A DNA stretch of 64,000 nucleotides, from contig CM040123.1 in the NCBI GenBank assembly GCA_022559845.1, forward strand, positions 318,475,933 to 318,539,932, read 5' to 3'. The translations under genes were made by a program, and so were the position numbers. The notes beneath the pieces were generated by a model that was not told the DNA's origin, did no database searches, and was given only the letters and a program-made list of their open reading frames with translations. This stretch comes from Amorphophallus konjac (lineage: Eukaryota; Streptophyta; Magnoliopsida; Alismatales; Araceae). Shown here piece after piece: positions 10,086-22,693 of this stretch. The stretch's first letter is position 1. Each line of letters starts with the position of its first letter.

Positions 10086-13000
10086 TGTCACGCCCCGACG
10101 CAGAATATCGGGACGTACAGTCAATAACGAGCTAGAAATAACATTTATTCTAAACTAACAATAAACATTGCTAAGGAAGGAATACTTTTATTACAATGAT
10201 CAACACTGTTTAAACACGATCAAACATAACTCCCAAAACTATGAGCTGACGCTCAGTAGGCATCTAGGTACAAGTACACTCTAGAATCACTCATGTCCCT
10301 CCCCGTCTGTGTAACCGTCACCACCTGAATAACCTAGAAAGGGGGAAAAACAACACTATGAGCTGACACTCAGTAGGTAATAACAGGCAAATTTACGTAG
10401 TTAATGACTTAATTACATGTTGTATGCAATGATAAGTAAGGAAATAAATAACGAAATCAAGGACAATATAATAAGATCTCGCAAGGTCAAGAATTAAAAG
10501 ATAACAATTAACAATAATGACAAGTACAAGAATTTGAATAAGAGCAATTGCAATAATAATTGGCCAACAAGCAAGTATTTAAAACATGAAGTAATTCACG
10601 ATCAAGTACAAGAATAATAATAGATTGAATGTCGTAGACGTACACTAGTCAAGTACTCGGTGCAATACCTCACCATGTCATTAACATCCCATGGGCTCAC
10701 TTATTTTTCGGGCGCTCTCCCCAGGACCAGACCGGGCCCCTATGATGCGATGGCATTGATTTATTGGATTAAGGATCCCAAGTTGTCTAGACATTTTCTC
10801 AAGTAATCATGGCCAATGAATTTCAAGGAATAAACTAAATTGTAAAAAGTACAGATCTGACAAAACATCATAGTAACAAGAAGAGTAGAGAGTTAAATTT
10901 AGGCATCATGTTTAACGACAATTAAGTCGTGGAATTCAAGAACGAATGATAATTAGGAAAATGCAATCATTAGAATACTCTTAACTCCATAGTTTAACAT
11001 TGTATTTCGTTGGTTTAACAAGTTTTGGGGTTGTTTTAGGGTCTTTTAATATCAAGGAACTAGTTTCTTAAACAAAAAGATTTATTTTGTATTATCTTAG
11101 TGAATTGCTAAGAATTTAGTTTAATTCATAGAAATAAATCCTAGCATGATGAAAATATCTCTAACATGTTAAAATAGCTCCAGCACATGATTCTACTGGT
11201 AAGGTGATAAAAATATATTTTTCTTGCTGGAATTAATTTTTAACACACTAAAAATATATTATTAGGCGTTAAAACTAACACGTAATATGCTATAATGAGT
11301 TTTCTACGTAATTTTTGGATAAGTTAATAGGAGTAAGTTATCATACTGATTATTTATTTTTCTTGATAACAATAAGATTTTTATCATGCTGAAAAGTAAA
11401 TTTTTTTTAATATTCTATCATCCATTTAATAGGAGAAATACGCTGATAAATAGTTTAATATACTAAAAATCATTTATATCGTGTTGTCATCATCCTAATA
11501 TGCTGGAAGAATTTTCTTCATGCTGTGAAGAATTTTATCATGCTGTAATAAATAATTTAACATGCTAACATAATTTTCTATGCATTTATTCTCTATTATA
11601 TAGATAAAAATAGATTTCTATGAGTTAAAAATATCATTAATTCACAGAAATTAACTTTCAACATGCTGATAATATCAGAATATATTTTTCATAAATTTTC
11701 AGATATTAGGAATATTTTAGCATGCTGGATATATATTTTATATGCATTTATTCTCTATTATATAGATAAAAATAGATTTCTATGAGTTAAAAATATCATT
11801 AATTCACAGAAATTAACTTTCAACATGCTGATAATATCAGAATATATTTTTTATGAATTTTTAGATATTAGGAATATTTTAACATGCTGGATATATATAT
11901 TTTATATGCTCTTATTCTCTATTATATGAAATAATATGATAAGAGGAAGATGCACAAGATATCAATGGAAATTCTTGATAAAATTCAGCAAACAAGATAT
12001 CAATGGAAAGATAATAGGAAAATGCACAAGATGGTATGCTCAATTTTAAGTTTAGCCTGTGATTATCCACGTGAAATCAAGCTTAATCCTAAAAGGTGCA
12101 CTTAAAACCCTGATATAGACATATGCTTACTAAATCGAGAAATTAACCTAGTATGATTGATAAAACTTAGGGCTTTCAACGTTAAAAGAAAGCTAACATG
12201 ATGAGGATTCCATTCATGTATAATAATTAAAGTTAAGTCTGTTAGAACCTATCTTAAATGAAGATCAAACCCAGCTACAAGAATACCCAACGATCCTTGA
12301 TAGCCCTCAAAGATCCCTTGATAACTTTCTAAATACCCAATAGAAATTGGGGCTTTTACTGCCAAATGAAATAGCTCGTCGAGCTGATCAAGATAGACTA
12401 TCTATTTACGAATCTTGGTTAAGATTACCAACCTGATTTGGAAGAACAAAACCACGACCTAGAATGTAGAACGAACCGGACAGCACCTTAGAAAAACCTC
12501 GATATCTCCTCGGATACCTAATGAAATTTAGGGCTTTTACAGCCACTGGAAAGATCTCATCGAGAGGAACAATTTGATATATTCATAAGCTGATTTTGGT
12601 TAAGGAAACCTACCTCAATCGAAGGATCAAAGAGGAGAGGAAGGAGGATGACGGCAGCCGACCCACCTCCACTAAACGACCAAGAACTTCCTAGATCTGA
12701 ATCCAATGCGAACACCACAGCCACCAAATGAAAGTAGACTCGTAGAGCTTCATTTTGATAGCTCATAGAGCTTCTGGAGACTTCGGAGTTGGGAGAAATT
12801 GACCACGCAAGGTGGTGTTTGAAAATGGCACCGCCAAGGTTGACTTCCACCAAACTCGGCCGCCACCATGTGCTAGGGTTAGGGTTTGGTTCGATTGATA
12901 GAGGGCTATTAATCCTCTATGTATTACCTTTCATTTGCCTCTGTAATTACCTCATTTGGTTGAGAAATAAGCTCTAATTTGATGTTTTAAGATGGGGTGA

Positions 13001-13462
13001 ATAGTGAACACAAATTTCGGGTTAGGTGGGTTGAAAGTCGGACTTAACCCACTTATTAGGCCTAGATAATGATTTTATTCGGCTTAGTCATAGAAGACAA
13101 AAGTGTTAGTCGATACATCTATTATTTAATGACTATTTTTATGATTTTTATATGGCAAATAAAATTTTAACTTCTACTATTCCGTAAATAGTTAAATATT
13201 AAGTTCGGAAGACTTAATCCACTAATTCGGCCTAATAAATGATTTTTTTAGGGTTGGCCACAGAAGGAAATATTGTTAAACACACTTGATTCTACAAGAA
13301 TATGATTTTTATTGATTTTTATAAAATAGTTAAAAAGTGACTTATTCTATTTATTAAAGAATTAATCTAATTAATTTCGAATAATACTCATTAATTCAAA
13401 TAAATTCCAAATAATTTCAAATAACCCTCTAAATAAATTTCTAAAGAATTTGGGGTATTACA
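10086..13462 (+). mobile_element. Nested solo LTR A, TSD AGTTT
   Basis: Starts TGTCACGCCCCGACGC and ends GGGTATTACA. It is bounded by perfect 5-bp duplications AGTTT (10081-10085 and 13463-13467). It is 3,377 bp long with no coding domain, so it is a solo LTR. It lies in the middle of an inverted LTR of the same family. It also resembles LTR B at 19868 (initial CACGCCCCGA-GCAGAA and a shared CCATGGGC...GGACCAGA-CGGGCCC block near 10690-10740 and 20573-20625). Small open frames inside are not supported as genes. Confidence 0.9.
11581..11903 (+). repeat. 161-bp tandem duplication inside solo LTR A
   Basis: A segment beginning TGCATTTATTCTCTATTATA at 11581 recurs from 11742 with few differences. 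Each copy contains CATGCTGATAATATCAG and CATGCTGGATATAT. A third, partial copy may begin near 11906. Confidence 0.85.
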
Positions 13463-13639
13463 AGTTTTATATCCATACACAACTGGAGCACACATCCTAT
13501 GCCCCTTGGGTCCTGACCCAAGGGTGAGCTCTCCAACATATAAAGCCATAGAAGTTTTTTATAACTTCCAATGTGAGACTAAACTTTAGCCACCATACAA
13601 TGGGATTATAGTACTTAGAATCCACCTTAATTGTAAAGC

Positions 13640-14740
13640 ATTAGCATGATAAAATTACTTTCAGCATCTTAAATATTAAATTCAGCATGTTAAATTTATT
13701 TTTTCAGAATAAAAATATTTTTAGTGTGTTAAATACTATTTACAACATGATAAGTCTATATTACTAGAAAATTTAGGTATAAAACTCATTTGAAGCATGT
13801 AAAAGTATGTTTATAAGTAAATTGATGTTTCAAAAAGTATTATCAGCATTATAACATTTATTTCTGTCATTATCAGAAATTGAGTTATGAAAATTACTTT
13901 TAGCATGATTAAACCTATTTTCTTATCGAATAAGTAGGAAATTAATGCATGAAAAATATATCCAGCATGTTAAAAATACTGCTAGCATGATAAAATTAAT
14001 TCCAACATGTTAGAGTTATTTTTAGCTTTTTAGGACTATTTTTCAGCATATTAAAGTTATTTAAAACTATTTTCAGCATGTAAAAATTTATTTTTATCAT
14101 GTTATTAGTAAAGTAATGTATAAATAATAGTTTCAACATGTTAAAAATTATTTCTAGTATGATAAATTTACCTCCTGCATATTGAGATAGGAAATTATTT
14201 TTCAACATGATAAGTTTATTTAAAACTATTTTTTGCATATTTTCCTATCATGAAATTAGTAAATAAATGTATAAAAATTATTTTCAGTATGCTAAAAATT
14301 ACTTTCAGTAAGATAAAATTATTTACAGTATTTCAGGATTATCTTAGCATTTTAGAATTAATTTCAGCATGCTAAAGCTATTTACAAACTATTTTCAGCA
14401 TGATAAACCTATTTTCTCAACAAATAATTAGCAAATAAATGTAGAAAATTTATTTTTCAGCACAAAAAATTTATTTTGTTATCAAAAAATTTTGGAAAAT
14501 AGCATGGTAAACTTATGTTTATCACCTCATCAGTAAGTTAGTGTACGAGGATTATTTAGCATGTTAAGTATTTATATTAATATGTTAAATAAAAATTTTC
14601 AGCATGATAAAAAGTTAATTCCAGCATGAAAAATATATATTATCATCTCAGCAGTAAAGTGATACATGAAAATTATTTCTAGCAAGTAAAACTTATTTTT
14701 AGTACATAAGCTCTATTTTCTTATCAAATAACTAGTACAT
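13640..14740 (-). repeat. AT-rich region of diverged AGCATG-centred repeats
   Basis: Many occurrences of a loose ~20-bp theme, TTTCAGCATGTTAAA or its CAGCATGATAAA variant, at irregular spacing in the outer inverted LTR. The opposite-strand version (ACATGCTGAT) is scattered through 11140-11920 of LTR A, so this is a family-wide LTR feature. I see no coding capacity. Confidence 0.7.
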
Positions 14741-14935
14741 TGATGAATAAATAGTAAATACCAAAAATCAAGATTTTAAAATTTGGAAATTATATTTCCT
14801 ACCTAAAACACTTAATTATGAAAAATACACATCAGATTGAACTATGAAAATTAAAATAATTCTATTTACTTGACTTCCTTCTTAGTTTACCGTCATCCTT
14901 GAATTCAACGACTTAATGTCGTTAAACATGACGCC

Positions 14936-15111
14936 TAAAATGAGTTTTCCACTCTCCTTTGCAATTATCACAATTTTTGCCAGATCTATACTTATTTACA
15001 AATGAGCTTGTTCTTGAAATTCTTAAAATGAGTTTTCCACTCTCCTTTGCAATTATCACAATTTTTGCCAGATCTATACTTATTTACAAATGAGCTTGTT
15101 CTTGAAATTCT
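14936..15111 (+). repeat. 88-bp tandem duplication in outer LTR
   Basis: 14936-15023 is repeated essentially identically at 15024-15111, beginning TAAAATGAGTTTTCC and ending in CTTGAAATTCT. A recent local duplication. Confidence 0.95.
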
Positions 15112-16679
15112 TTGACCATATTGTGGAATTATATAGAAAAATGTCAGGGGCTATGGGTCCCAATGAAATGACATTTAATGCTAGTGTATAAGGGGGTTCT
15201 GATCTGATCCCACGGGCGAGGCAAAGTCTAAATATAAACCGGTATTATAATGATCAGGTGCTGGCATTCACCAATACATGGTCTATTACAATTAGGGGCA
15301 ATCATACAGTTGTGAGAACCCCTAAGTGTGTAGCCAAATAATGATATTCCATGAGGGGCTGTCATATCGTCGTGATTCCCCTTAATGCATTGGCCAATCC
15401 TATTGAGTGTTGGTAGAAGTGATTGTTCTACTTCTATATTGTTTAAAGTTCAAGTGATTGCTCTACTTCGATATTGCTTACAGTTTATCGTGAATGTTCT
15501 TGAATTATCTTACCCATCGTCTCATCATGAAAGTTCTTGATATATCTCTGGAATTGACCATCGTCTTGCCTACTATCATGATCTTGAAATTATTGATATC
15601 TTGTTATCTTTAATTTACTCGAAAATTCCTTATACAAAATTTCTTACTTGAAATTCATGATCAATTACTTCATGACACGAATTGTTAAATTGTTAAATAC
15701 TTAAAGATTGCCTGGCTTTAGATATATAAAATCCAACTGAGCTTTTTGCTCACCCTACGTTTTGGTTAATTGTTGCAGGAAATGAAAATGAACAAGGGAT
15801 TGGACAAGAGTGAATGAGTGTTTTTCTTTTCCCTAGGTTTATGTAGATCATTAGTGTTTTTACAAGGTTTATGTATTTGGAAAAATTTGGAAGATTGTAT
15901 CATGCCTTTATGGCTTATAAATTAGTGATGTAGAGCTTTATTTTGATGGAATAAAATTAGCAATTTCATCTTAGCTCTCTATCTTTAGAATTAAAGTTGT
16001 ACATGCTCTGACCGACACGAGTGCCTCGTAACTGCTCGCTCCTCGATTTTCCGCGTCGGGGCGTGACATGTAGCCTTGTCTGTGGTTCTGTCAGCCAGGA
16101 TGGACTGTCCGACCGTGGGGTCGGGGTTGTGTAGAGGGCTTGTGCGTGTATTTCCCCTGGTTGACTGTCCTCTGGTTCGGGTCACCGTCATTGTGTCGTA
16201 TCGACGTTCTTACCCTGTTGCTCCCGTTGTTGCTGTTCTTATTGCTTTCCTTTACTGTTCTTATTTTTGGCATTGCACTTTTGTTACCGCTTTTGTTGTG
16301 GTGGGGACCCACTATTGAGCCAACGAGATGAGGCTCACCCCCTGCTTTTCAGGTGCGGCGTTCTCCTCGGAGTAGAGCGTTTCCTTCGGAGGTTCGTTAG
16401 TTGCCAGCTCGCCAGGTTACCGGGGGTGTGCCCCGGGGCAGTGTACGTATCTTTTCCCTGACTGTACTTGTGGACTGGACTTTGTAGATTATTTAATTGT
16501 TAGAAAATTTAATTTTATTTCTGTCTGAATTGTAGATTTACTTTCCTGCTATTGTTTAGAATTTCAATGCATGACCACACCATCCCTTTAACCCTTCCGA
16601 ACCTTCCGGCTCGTGGGTGACGGGCCAGGATTTGAATGGTATCGGGTTATACCCGGTATCCAAATCTTGGCTCGTTACA

Positions 16680-17662
16680 ACTTCCTTAGGCGCGGGCCTT
16701 TTATCAACTGGTCTAGCCTTCTGACTGGAGATAGTAGGGGCAGAGGAGTATCTAGAGAGGAAAGTCTCAATTTCTGCCACCACATTATTCAGCCGGTCAA
16801 AAGACCCGATTTTGACTCCAATCATCCTTTCTAGGATCTCCCTCTTCAGATTTTGCTTGCAGATCTGCACTGCATCTTCTTGATGTGGCGGGCGCCTACA
16901 TCTTATACTGAGATTCTGCCATCTTTTAATGTACTCCAGGGTTGTTTCATCATTTCTTTACCTGGAGGCGTATAGTTCGGCCATAGTCACTTCCCTCTCA
17001 CCGACGTGGAACCGTTCTATGAACATTCGTTGCATGTCTAGCCAATCACTGATGGATCCGGCTGGCAAATTTGAATACCATTCAAAAGCGAGCCCCGTAA
17101 GCGAGGACCCAAAAAATTTCAGTAAATAAGACTCGTCAGTCACCAGATCGCTCATCACGTTGATGTAATAGGCTATATGTTCTTTCGGTGATCCTTGCCC
17201 GTTGAACTTGTCAAACTTTGGCAGCTTATTGATGCCAGGGGGCAACCTCTTAGCGGCATGATGGGCAGGGTTGGGTACTTTGTACACATTGAAAGAGGCA
17301 TAATCAATACCGCTTCTATCAGCCAACTTCATTTCAATCATCTGTTCTACCATCGGCTTATTCACCATTATTGGATCCACCGGATTTGGGTAGAAGTGTG
17401 CTTGCTGCATCTGCGACGTCGTCAACACCGTCGCCTGAGGTATAGCAGTAGTCCCCGAGTATTGAGGAGTTGGATGTTGTATCGGGGCCAAGCCTCCAGT
17501 GTGACTGGGTATTGGCTGGGAGGCCGCTGTCTGTGGTGAAGCCTCGAACGCATCGGTGCCTCGCCGTGACGTTTCGGGAGGAACTTCAACATGCTTTGAT
17601 GCCGAAGCGTGCATACTCAGCTCGCTCAGCTGTCTCTTTAGCATTTCAACTTCTTACTGGTA
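16680..17662 (-). pseudogene. Ty3 gag, C-terminal part (split by Sirevirus; cut by LTR D)
   Basis: One minus-strand frame from 17662 to 16680 encodes the core of a Ty3-type capsid (Retrotrans_gag family), with FEWYSNLPAGSI, DWLDMQRMFIERFHVGER and TMAELYASR as the diagnostic segment. Two in-frame TAA stops break it (17654-17656 and 16958-16960); both fit CAA-to-TAA. Reading resumes in frame after each. The right end adjoins the Sirevirus TSD, and the N-terminal half continues in phase at 31193. The left end is cut off by the LTR that ends at 16679. Gag would form the virus-like particle. The lineage is not certain, because no pol remains next to it. Confidence 0.8.
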
Positions 17663-19032
17663 CTTATTGTTGGCCCAGAATAGATGGCGGACAAGAAGGG
17701 GGGTTGAATTGTCCCCCAGTCTAGATAGTCAATTTTGAAAAATAACTTTGCAATTAGCATAAGATTGAGGAAAATAATTAAACTAGGATAACTCAGTTCA
17801 CTCAATCTTACCATGCTCACTCGAATAGCTTATGAAAAGAGCGATTAAGCTACAACCAAATACAAATAGCATACGTAGCACTGTGTAGTGATGCAGTGAA
17901 TAAAAATCTACAAATTGACCTGTGAAAGGAGATGGAAGAAATGAACAATTGCACAGGTAAACCACAATGAACACGGAGATTATTAGGTGGTTCGGGACCA
18001 CGACGGGCTCCCTACGTCCACCCCTCATCGAATCCGGTAAGGCTTCACTAACACGCCACAAAAGTAGCAACCACGGGGACGAGCCCTAACACCACACACG
18101 CTGCTTCCGCAGCAATCCAAGCACACGGGGCCTTGCCCCAAGACGCTGCCACCGCAGCACACACACACACAAACTCGGGGATCTCACCCCGCAATAAAAA
18201 TCCCACACGGAGACGCAGCTCTGTCCACACACACAGTAATATTCAGAGTTCAGCAAAACAAAAGGATTTACAATATATGTTGGACAGATTATAACCCTAG
18301 GAGAGTATCATAAAGAAATGAATAAAGGATGTAGAATGTTTCCCCTTAGTTCTCCAAAATCCATAAGAAGATCTTTCTTGAAGCTTAGGCTGGAGAGAGT
18401 TGAATCCGTAGGATGTCAGAGCAGACGGTCTTCCTTCTTGAAGATCCAATGTATGTTCCTTCAAATCCAAGCTCCAATCGTACCTGCAAGCACCAAGAAT
18501 AGAAGAATCGATATGCTCACAACCATGTATTAGTTATAGGGGCATCACAAATAAATGGATAGAAGATATATAATATTTCCCTTTTGAATATCCCATGAAT
18601 CTCTTCGAACAAGAGGTAGGGTGCGCTGGAAGTCAATCTGCGGAGTGGAAGCCAACTGGTTTTGCAAGAACGCCCAAGTTGGAAGATTTACGAAGTCAAC
18701 GCGAGCAGGAATCAGATTGATAGGAACGGCTCGTTGGTGGGATCCTCCAGCAGATGTCCTTCCTCCTCCTTCGAAGTGCGACGCCTTCACCTTCCCTGCA
18801 AGTATAGAAAAAGATTAGTCCTTTTTTTTTCTTGAGAATGAAAATCATAGGCTATATATACCCTAAGAAACAAGGCATAAAAAGACATGAAAGCCAATCT
18901 AAAACCCTCTCAAAACAACACCCAACATGTGGAGAAACCCTAAGGGCAAGTGGGTAACTATCCAACCCAAATGGACCAAGTAATGGGTAGTTTGAAATCA
19001 AAACCGGAAACACGATCCGGACGCACCAGAAG

Positions 19033-19265
19033 AAGTGTCGACTCTCAGAGTCGACACTTTTTATACGGTGTTCTGTCCAGTTAAAAACAACCAGGACCAC
19101 GAGGCAAGTGTTGACTCCTTAAGTTGACACTTCCATCATGCACGCAATAAAATAGTGCGCATCGTGAAGAGTGTCGACTCAAGGAGTCGACACTTTTTCA
19201 CCTGGGTGCTGGAAACACGCAGACCAGTCTCAACCTGTAAGTGTCGACTCCTTGAGTCGACACTT
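19033..19265 (+). repeat. Four GTGTCGACTC/GAGTCGACAC palindromes in left Sirevirus LTR
   Basis: The first has perfect 12-bp arms AAGTGTCGACTC (19033-19044) and GAGTCGACACTT (19048-19059) with a 3-base loop. Others lie at 19106-19132 (two C-to-T changes at CpG sites), 19170-19194 and 19239-19265. Spacing is about 65-75 bp. Confidence 0.93.
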
Positions 19266-20861
19266 TTCTTGACAGTAGTGAAAACCAGTTAAAAACCCAT
19301 TGGACCCCATTTGAAAAACTAATTTTTCCAAGTTAAATAACATGGTTAGAGGGTCTTAAAAACACCAAACAAACTTGGATTCCAATCAGGAATGTAGGAA
19401 GCAAAATGATCAAAAAACAACTTCATGACAATTAAGAAGAGTATGCATGAGACTCATGCAAACCCAATTTCTCTTAACTAGCAATGAGCATAAATGCAAG
19501 AATTCTATGCAATGCTTACCAAAACTCCACAAGAATTGAGGGCTGATTCCAACTTGCATTGGAATAAATTGAAATGCATTCATGTATGGGAGTGATTCTC
19601 ACATTACCAGCTCATCAAACCACAAGTTCTCAATCCATAATAAGTTCATGCATGGAAACTCCATTTACCAGTTGAATACTATCAAACCACTCATGAATAC
19701 TAAGTCAGTCCAAAATTCAAAGTTCATTCCAATTAGACCTTACCCAATTTCCAACAACCAATAGAATTCAAAAGTCCAAATTCTTACCTTTGGCATTAAC
19801 GCATACACTTGGAATTTTATCCTTCCTGTCCTGAACCATGGATGGGAAGATCATGATAAGGAGTTAATGGCACGCCCCGAGCGCAGAAGGTACCCGAAGA
19901 TGCGCGACGAGTTTATATCAATCATGTCAATCAGAGTATTAGTGTATTCGACACCAAAAATCAGAGATGCGCGAAAGTAAAGATAACCCAGTCCTTTATT
20001 CCTTCATAAGAAGATGTCTATTACAAACCTTGAAGTACTAACTAAAATAAAAGAAAAATACAAGGTTGACTCAAGAAAATATGAAATAGACTAGATAACA
20101 CGGAAGAAGCTCTATCTCTTTCACTCTTGATTTTCCCCATCCGTTTGAGTTCCCTCATCGTCGGACTTACCTGAAAAGTAGGGAAAACACTAGGTGAGCG
20201 AACGCTCAGTAGGAAATTATATCTCAAGAACTAGCAAGGGGTTTAAGTGATTTCATCTTTCATGAATGCACTATAGCTATACATGCTCGCATAAAATGAC
20301 AAGATAGAGAGAGTGTATAACAATAAGATAGCGACGAGAACTAGTCATGAACTTTCAAGAACTTATATCAAAAGATACCAAGATATTCAAGCAAGTAAAC
20401 TCATCATGTCATGTTGGAATTTGGCTATTTTGTTTCAAGTCAAGCAAGTATACAATTACCATTTCTCGGGCCACGCAAGTCATGTAATATCAAGTCAAGT
20501 ACAAGATTTGTGGAATATTCAATCAAGCTAGTCATGCACTTCGGTATAATACCAATACCGTGATCAATCAACTCCCATGGGCACAAGTACTTTCGGGGGC
20601 TCCTCCCAGGACCAGATCGGGCCCTATATGCGCAGGCATTAATCATGTATTTTAACATCCACTTTTGTGTATAGCCAACATGGAATTTCAAGAATAAAGT
20701 TTGTAGACATGTAGGATAAACTTGGATAGAATAGAGTCCAAAAATATGACACTTGACATAGAATGACGATAATAACGGTACAATCACGATTATCGATAAA
20801 ACTAGGTGGAATTGGTTCCCCTAGCTTGGGTACTATGACAAACAAGTATGGACACTCTTTA

Positions 20862-20990
20862 TATAGAATTGAGGTCCACATGAACAGCACATCAATGGCA
20901 AGACGTCCTCATTCTTAATATAGAATTGAGGTCCACATGAACAGCACATCAATGGCAAGACGTCCTCATTCTTAATATAGAATTGAGGTC
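20862..20990 (+). repeat. 57-bp tandem repeat in solo LTR B
   Basis: TATAGAATTGAGGTCCACA starts at 20862, 20919 and 20976. The first two units are nearly identical and a shorter variant follows at 21011. Confidence 0.9.
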
Positions 20991-21466
20991 CACAAGAACA
21001 TCATGTTGAATATAGAATTGGGGTTTACAAGAACAACATAACAATGACAATGTTGATACAGAATTGGGGTTTACAAGAACAGCATCAAATGGCATGATAC
21101 CCTCATCCCATTAAGAGCATTCTCATGATACACACTTTGCATAACATGAGGGCCGGTATACCATGTTTCTTTAGAGTGACATGGTAAAATAGTGTAATGG
21201 GTTTTTATGGTACAACCAGCTCAGTCGGCCTTGAGGGAATCCAAGGCTGCGAGGAGACTTACGGAGGTCTCTATGACTAACTTGCTAGTCCAAAGGAACG
21301 GAATGTCCAATGGAGAGCTTGTATGTCAATGAGAATTGAGGGTAGTGCGATAAAAACATCATGAAACATGGGACTATATTCACGGACTGGAATATAGTGC
21401 CGATATATATATATATACGAAACCCTCGGTTACAGTAACATTGTAAAATAGTGTCACAGGAAAATA

Positions 21467-22693
21467 GCGACTTAATCTAAGTCATTACTTACCAAATTAA
21501 CGCCTTTGTCAGGGGCGTTTATTTACAATTTGACGACTTATAAAATAGTCGTTCCTTCAATATTTCTATTCTGCAGGAAAATAATATTCTGGAATTTTTA
21601 ACAAAAACGCGCCCTGAACAGGGGCGTTACTTGTCAATAAGCGCCCTGGTATGGGGCGTCAGTTCAATAAGAGACGACCTTGTGCAGGTCGTTAATTCAA
21701 CAATTTATCAATTTTCAGATAATAAAATTTCAGGAAACAATTTCATGGTCAGGACAAGAAAAATAGCAGGATTTTATAGGTAGGATCATGCATTGATTTA
21801 GATTCATGGTTTCATAGTTATAGGATTTTAAACATGGATAATTATCAATTATATAAAATTGACGACTACTAAGCAGGGCGTCAAAACAAGAATTAGCACC
21901 CGTGTCAGGGTCGCTTCTTTCAAAATTTTACAGAAAACATTTAAAACCATGATGAAACTATATGCATGGACAACATATGGTTTTATTAAGGATCTTAAAT
22001 TTATTTGGGCTACGTTTCTTGAGAAAACCTACCTGGCTTAGAGGAAGATACGTAAAAGATGTGAAGAGATGATACTCTGTTTGCAACAGAGTTTCCTGAT
22101 CGCCGGAAGAAGAAATAAGATGAAGAACTTCTCGTCCTTCGACTATATGAGAGTTTCTTCACGTTGCAGGCAACCTGCAGAGGAAGAAGGAAAGACGAAC
22201 GATCATTATCTTCCTTAAACCGTGACTGAAGGAAAAGAAGAACACTACCTGTTCTTCGTGTACGGCAGCAGCAGACGAATGCCAAAATAGCGATCAGGGC
22301 TTGATTAGGGAGTATATTTATAGGATTTTGGGGATCCTAAAAGGGTTAGAGTTGTATTGGAAGTAATACTTCCATGATAGAGTCCTTACCATATTCTACT
22401 AACTCGTACTAATCCATAAACCTTCCCTGGATAATGTTCTGGTTCGAACAGAACACGAACAGAATTAGCATCTTAAGTGAGGGCGTCGAATTTAAAATGA
22501 CGCCTGGGCGAGCGTCGTTACTTATGTAAAACGCGCCCAGATAGAGGGCGTTTCATTTCCTTTCCTTAGTTTTATTTTCCCATCGTTTGAAATTTGACGC
22601 CCTATTTTCTAGGCGTCCCTTTTAAATTAACGCCTTATACAGATGCGTTTGCTTTTGAATTAGCGCCTTGATAAAAGGCGTTATTTTCCTCTT
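21467..22693 (+). repeat. Two groups of short hairpins with changing stems in solo LTR B
   Basis: Inverted repeats of ~20-24 bp at about 21467, 21499, 21531, 21606, 21638, 21672, 21858 and 21893, then again at about 22483-22693. Stems vary but remain paired: ACGACT with AGTCGT (21531), ACGACCT with AGGTCGT (21672), GACGCCC...GGCGTC (22590) and AGCGCCTT...AAGGCGTT (22659). Loops are 5-8 bases. Confidence 0.8.

Larger units (their letters stand above)
8853..16068 (-). mobile_element. Inverted solo LTR (outer), TSD TGTAG, interrupted
   Basis: Inserted in LTR D with a perfect 5-bp duplication TGTAG at 8848-8852 and 16069-16073. On the minus strand it begins TGTCACGCCCCGACGC (16068) and ends TTTCTACA (8853). 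No internal domain or second LTR is present, so it is a solo LTR of ~3.8 kb after removal of the nested insertion 10086-13462. It belongs to the same family as that insertion: besides the start, the block around 14890-14940 read on the minus strand matches 10900-10960 on the plus strand (TTTAACGACA and AAGTCGT). Confidence 0.85.
6561..16679 (+). mobile_element. 3' LTR of Ty3 element D, split by nested insertion
   Basis: The LTR starts TGTAAC next to a purine tract and ends GTTACA at 16679, a matching inverted terminus. Real LTR sequence is 6561-8852 plus 16074-16679 (~2.9 kb). The middle is the inverted LTR insertion 8853-16068 and its TSD. It is homologous to the LTRs at 32947 and 40080: shared anchors include GGGGGATGATTCCC (7276-7290), the CCACC-GGGAGTGGTGGAG region near 8330, and the CACACCATCCCTTT block near 16575. 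The 5' part of this element lies left of, or was displaced by, the tandem array. Confidence 0.82.

Noticed and set aside
12557..12977. Possible host gene exon (two opposite short frames)
   Set aside because: Both lie inside solo LTR A, which is bounded by TSDs; no domain and no conserved motif.
10086..16068. DNA transposon with long terminal inverted repeats (TGTCACGCCCCGACGC at both ends)
   Set aside because: The inverted ends belong to two separate LTRs of one family in opposite orientation. Each has its own TG...CA ends and its own 5-bp TSD.
16076..16331. Overlapping short frames with hydrophobic stretches near 16.1-16.3 kb
   Set aside because: They fall in the right-hand part of LTR D and have no counterpart in the homologous LTRs.
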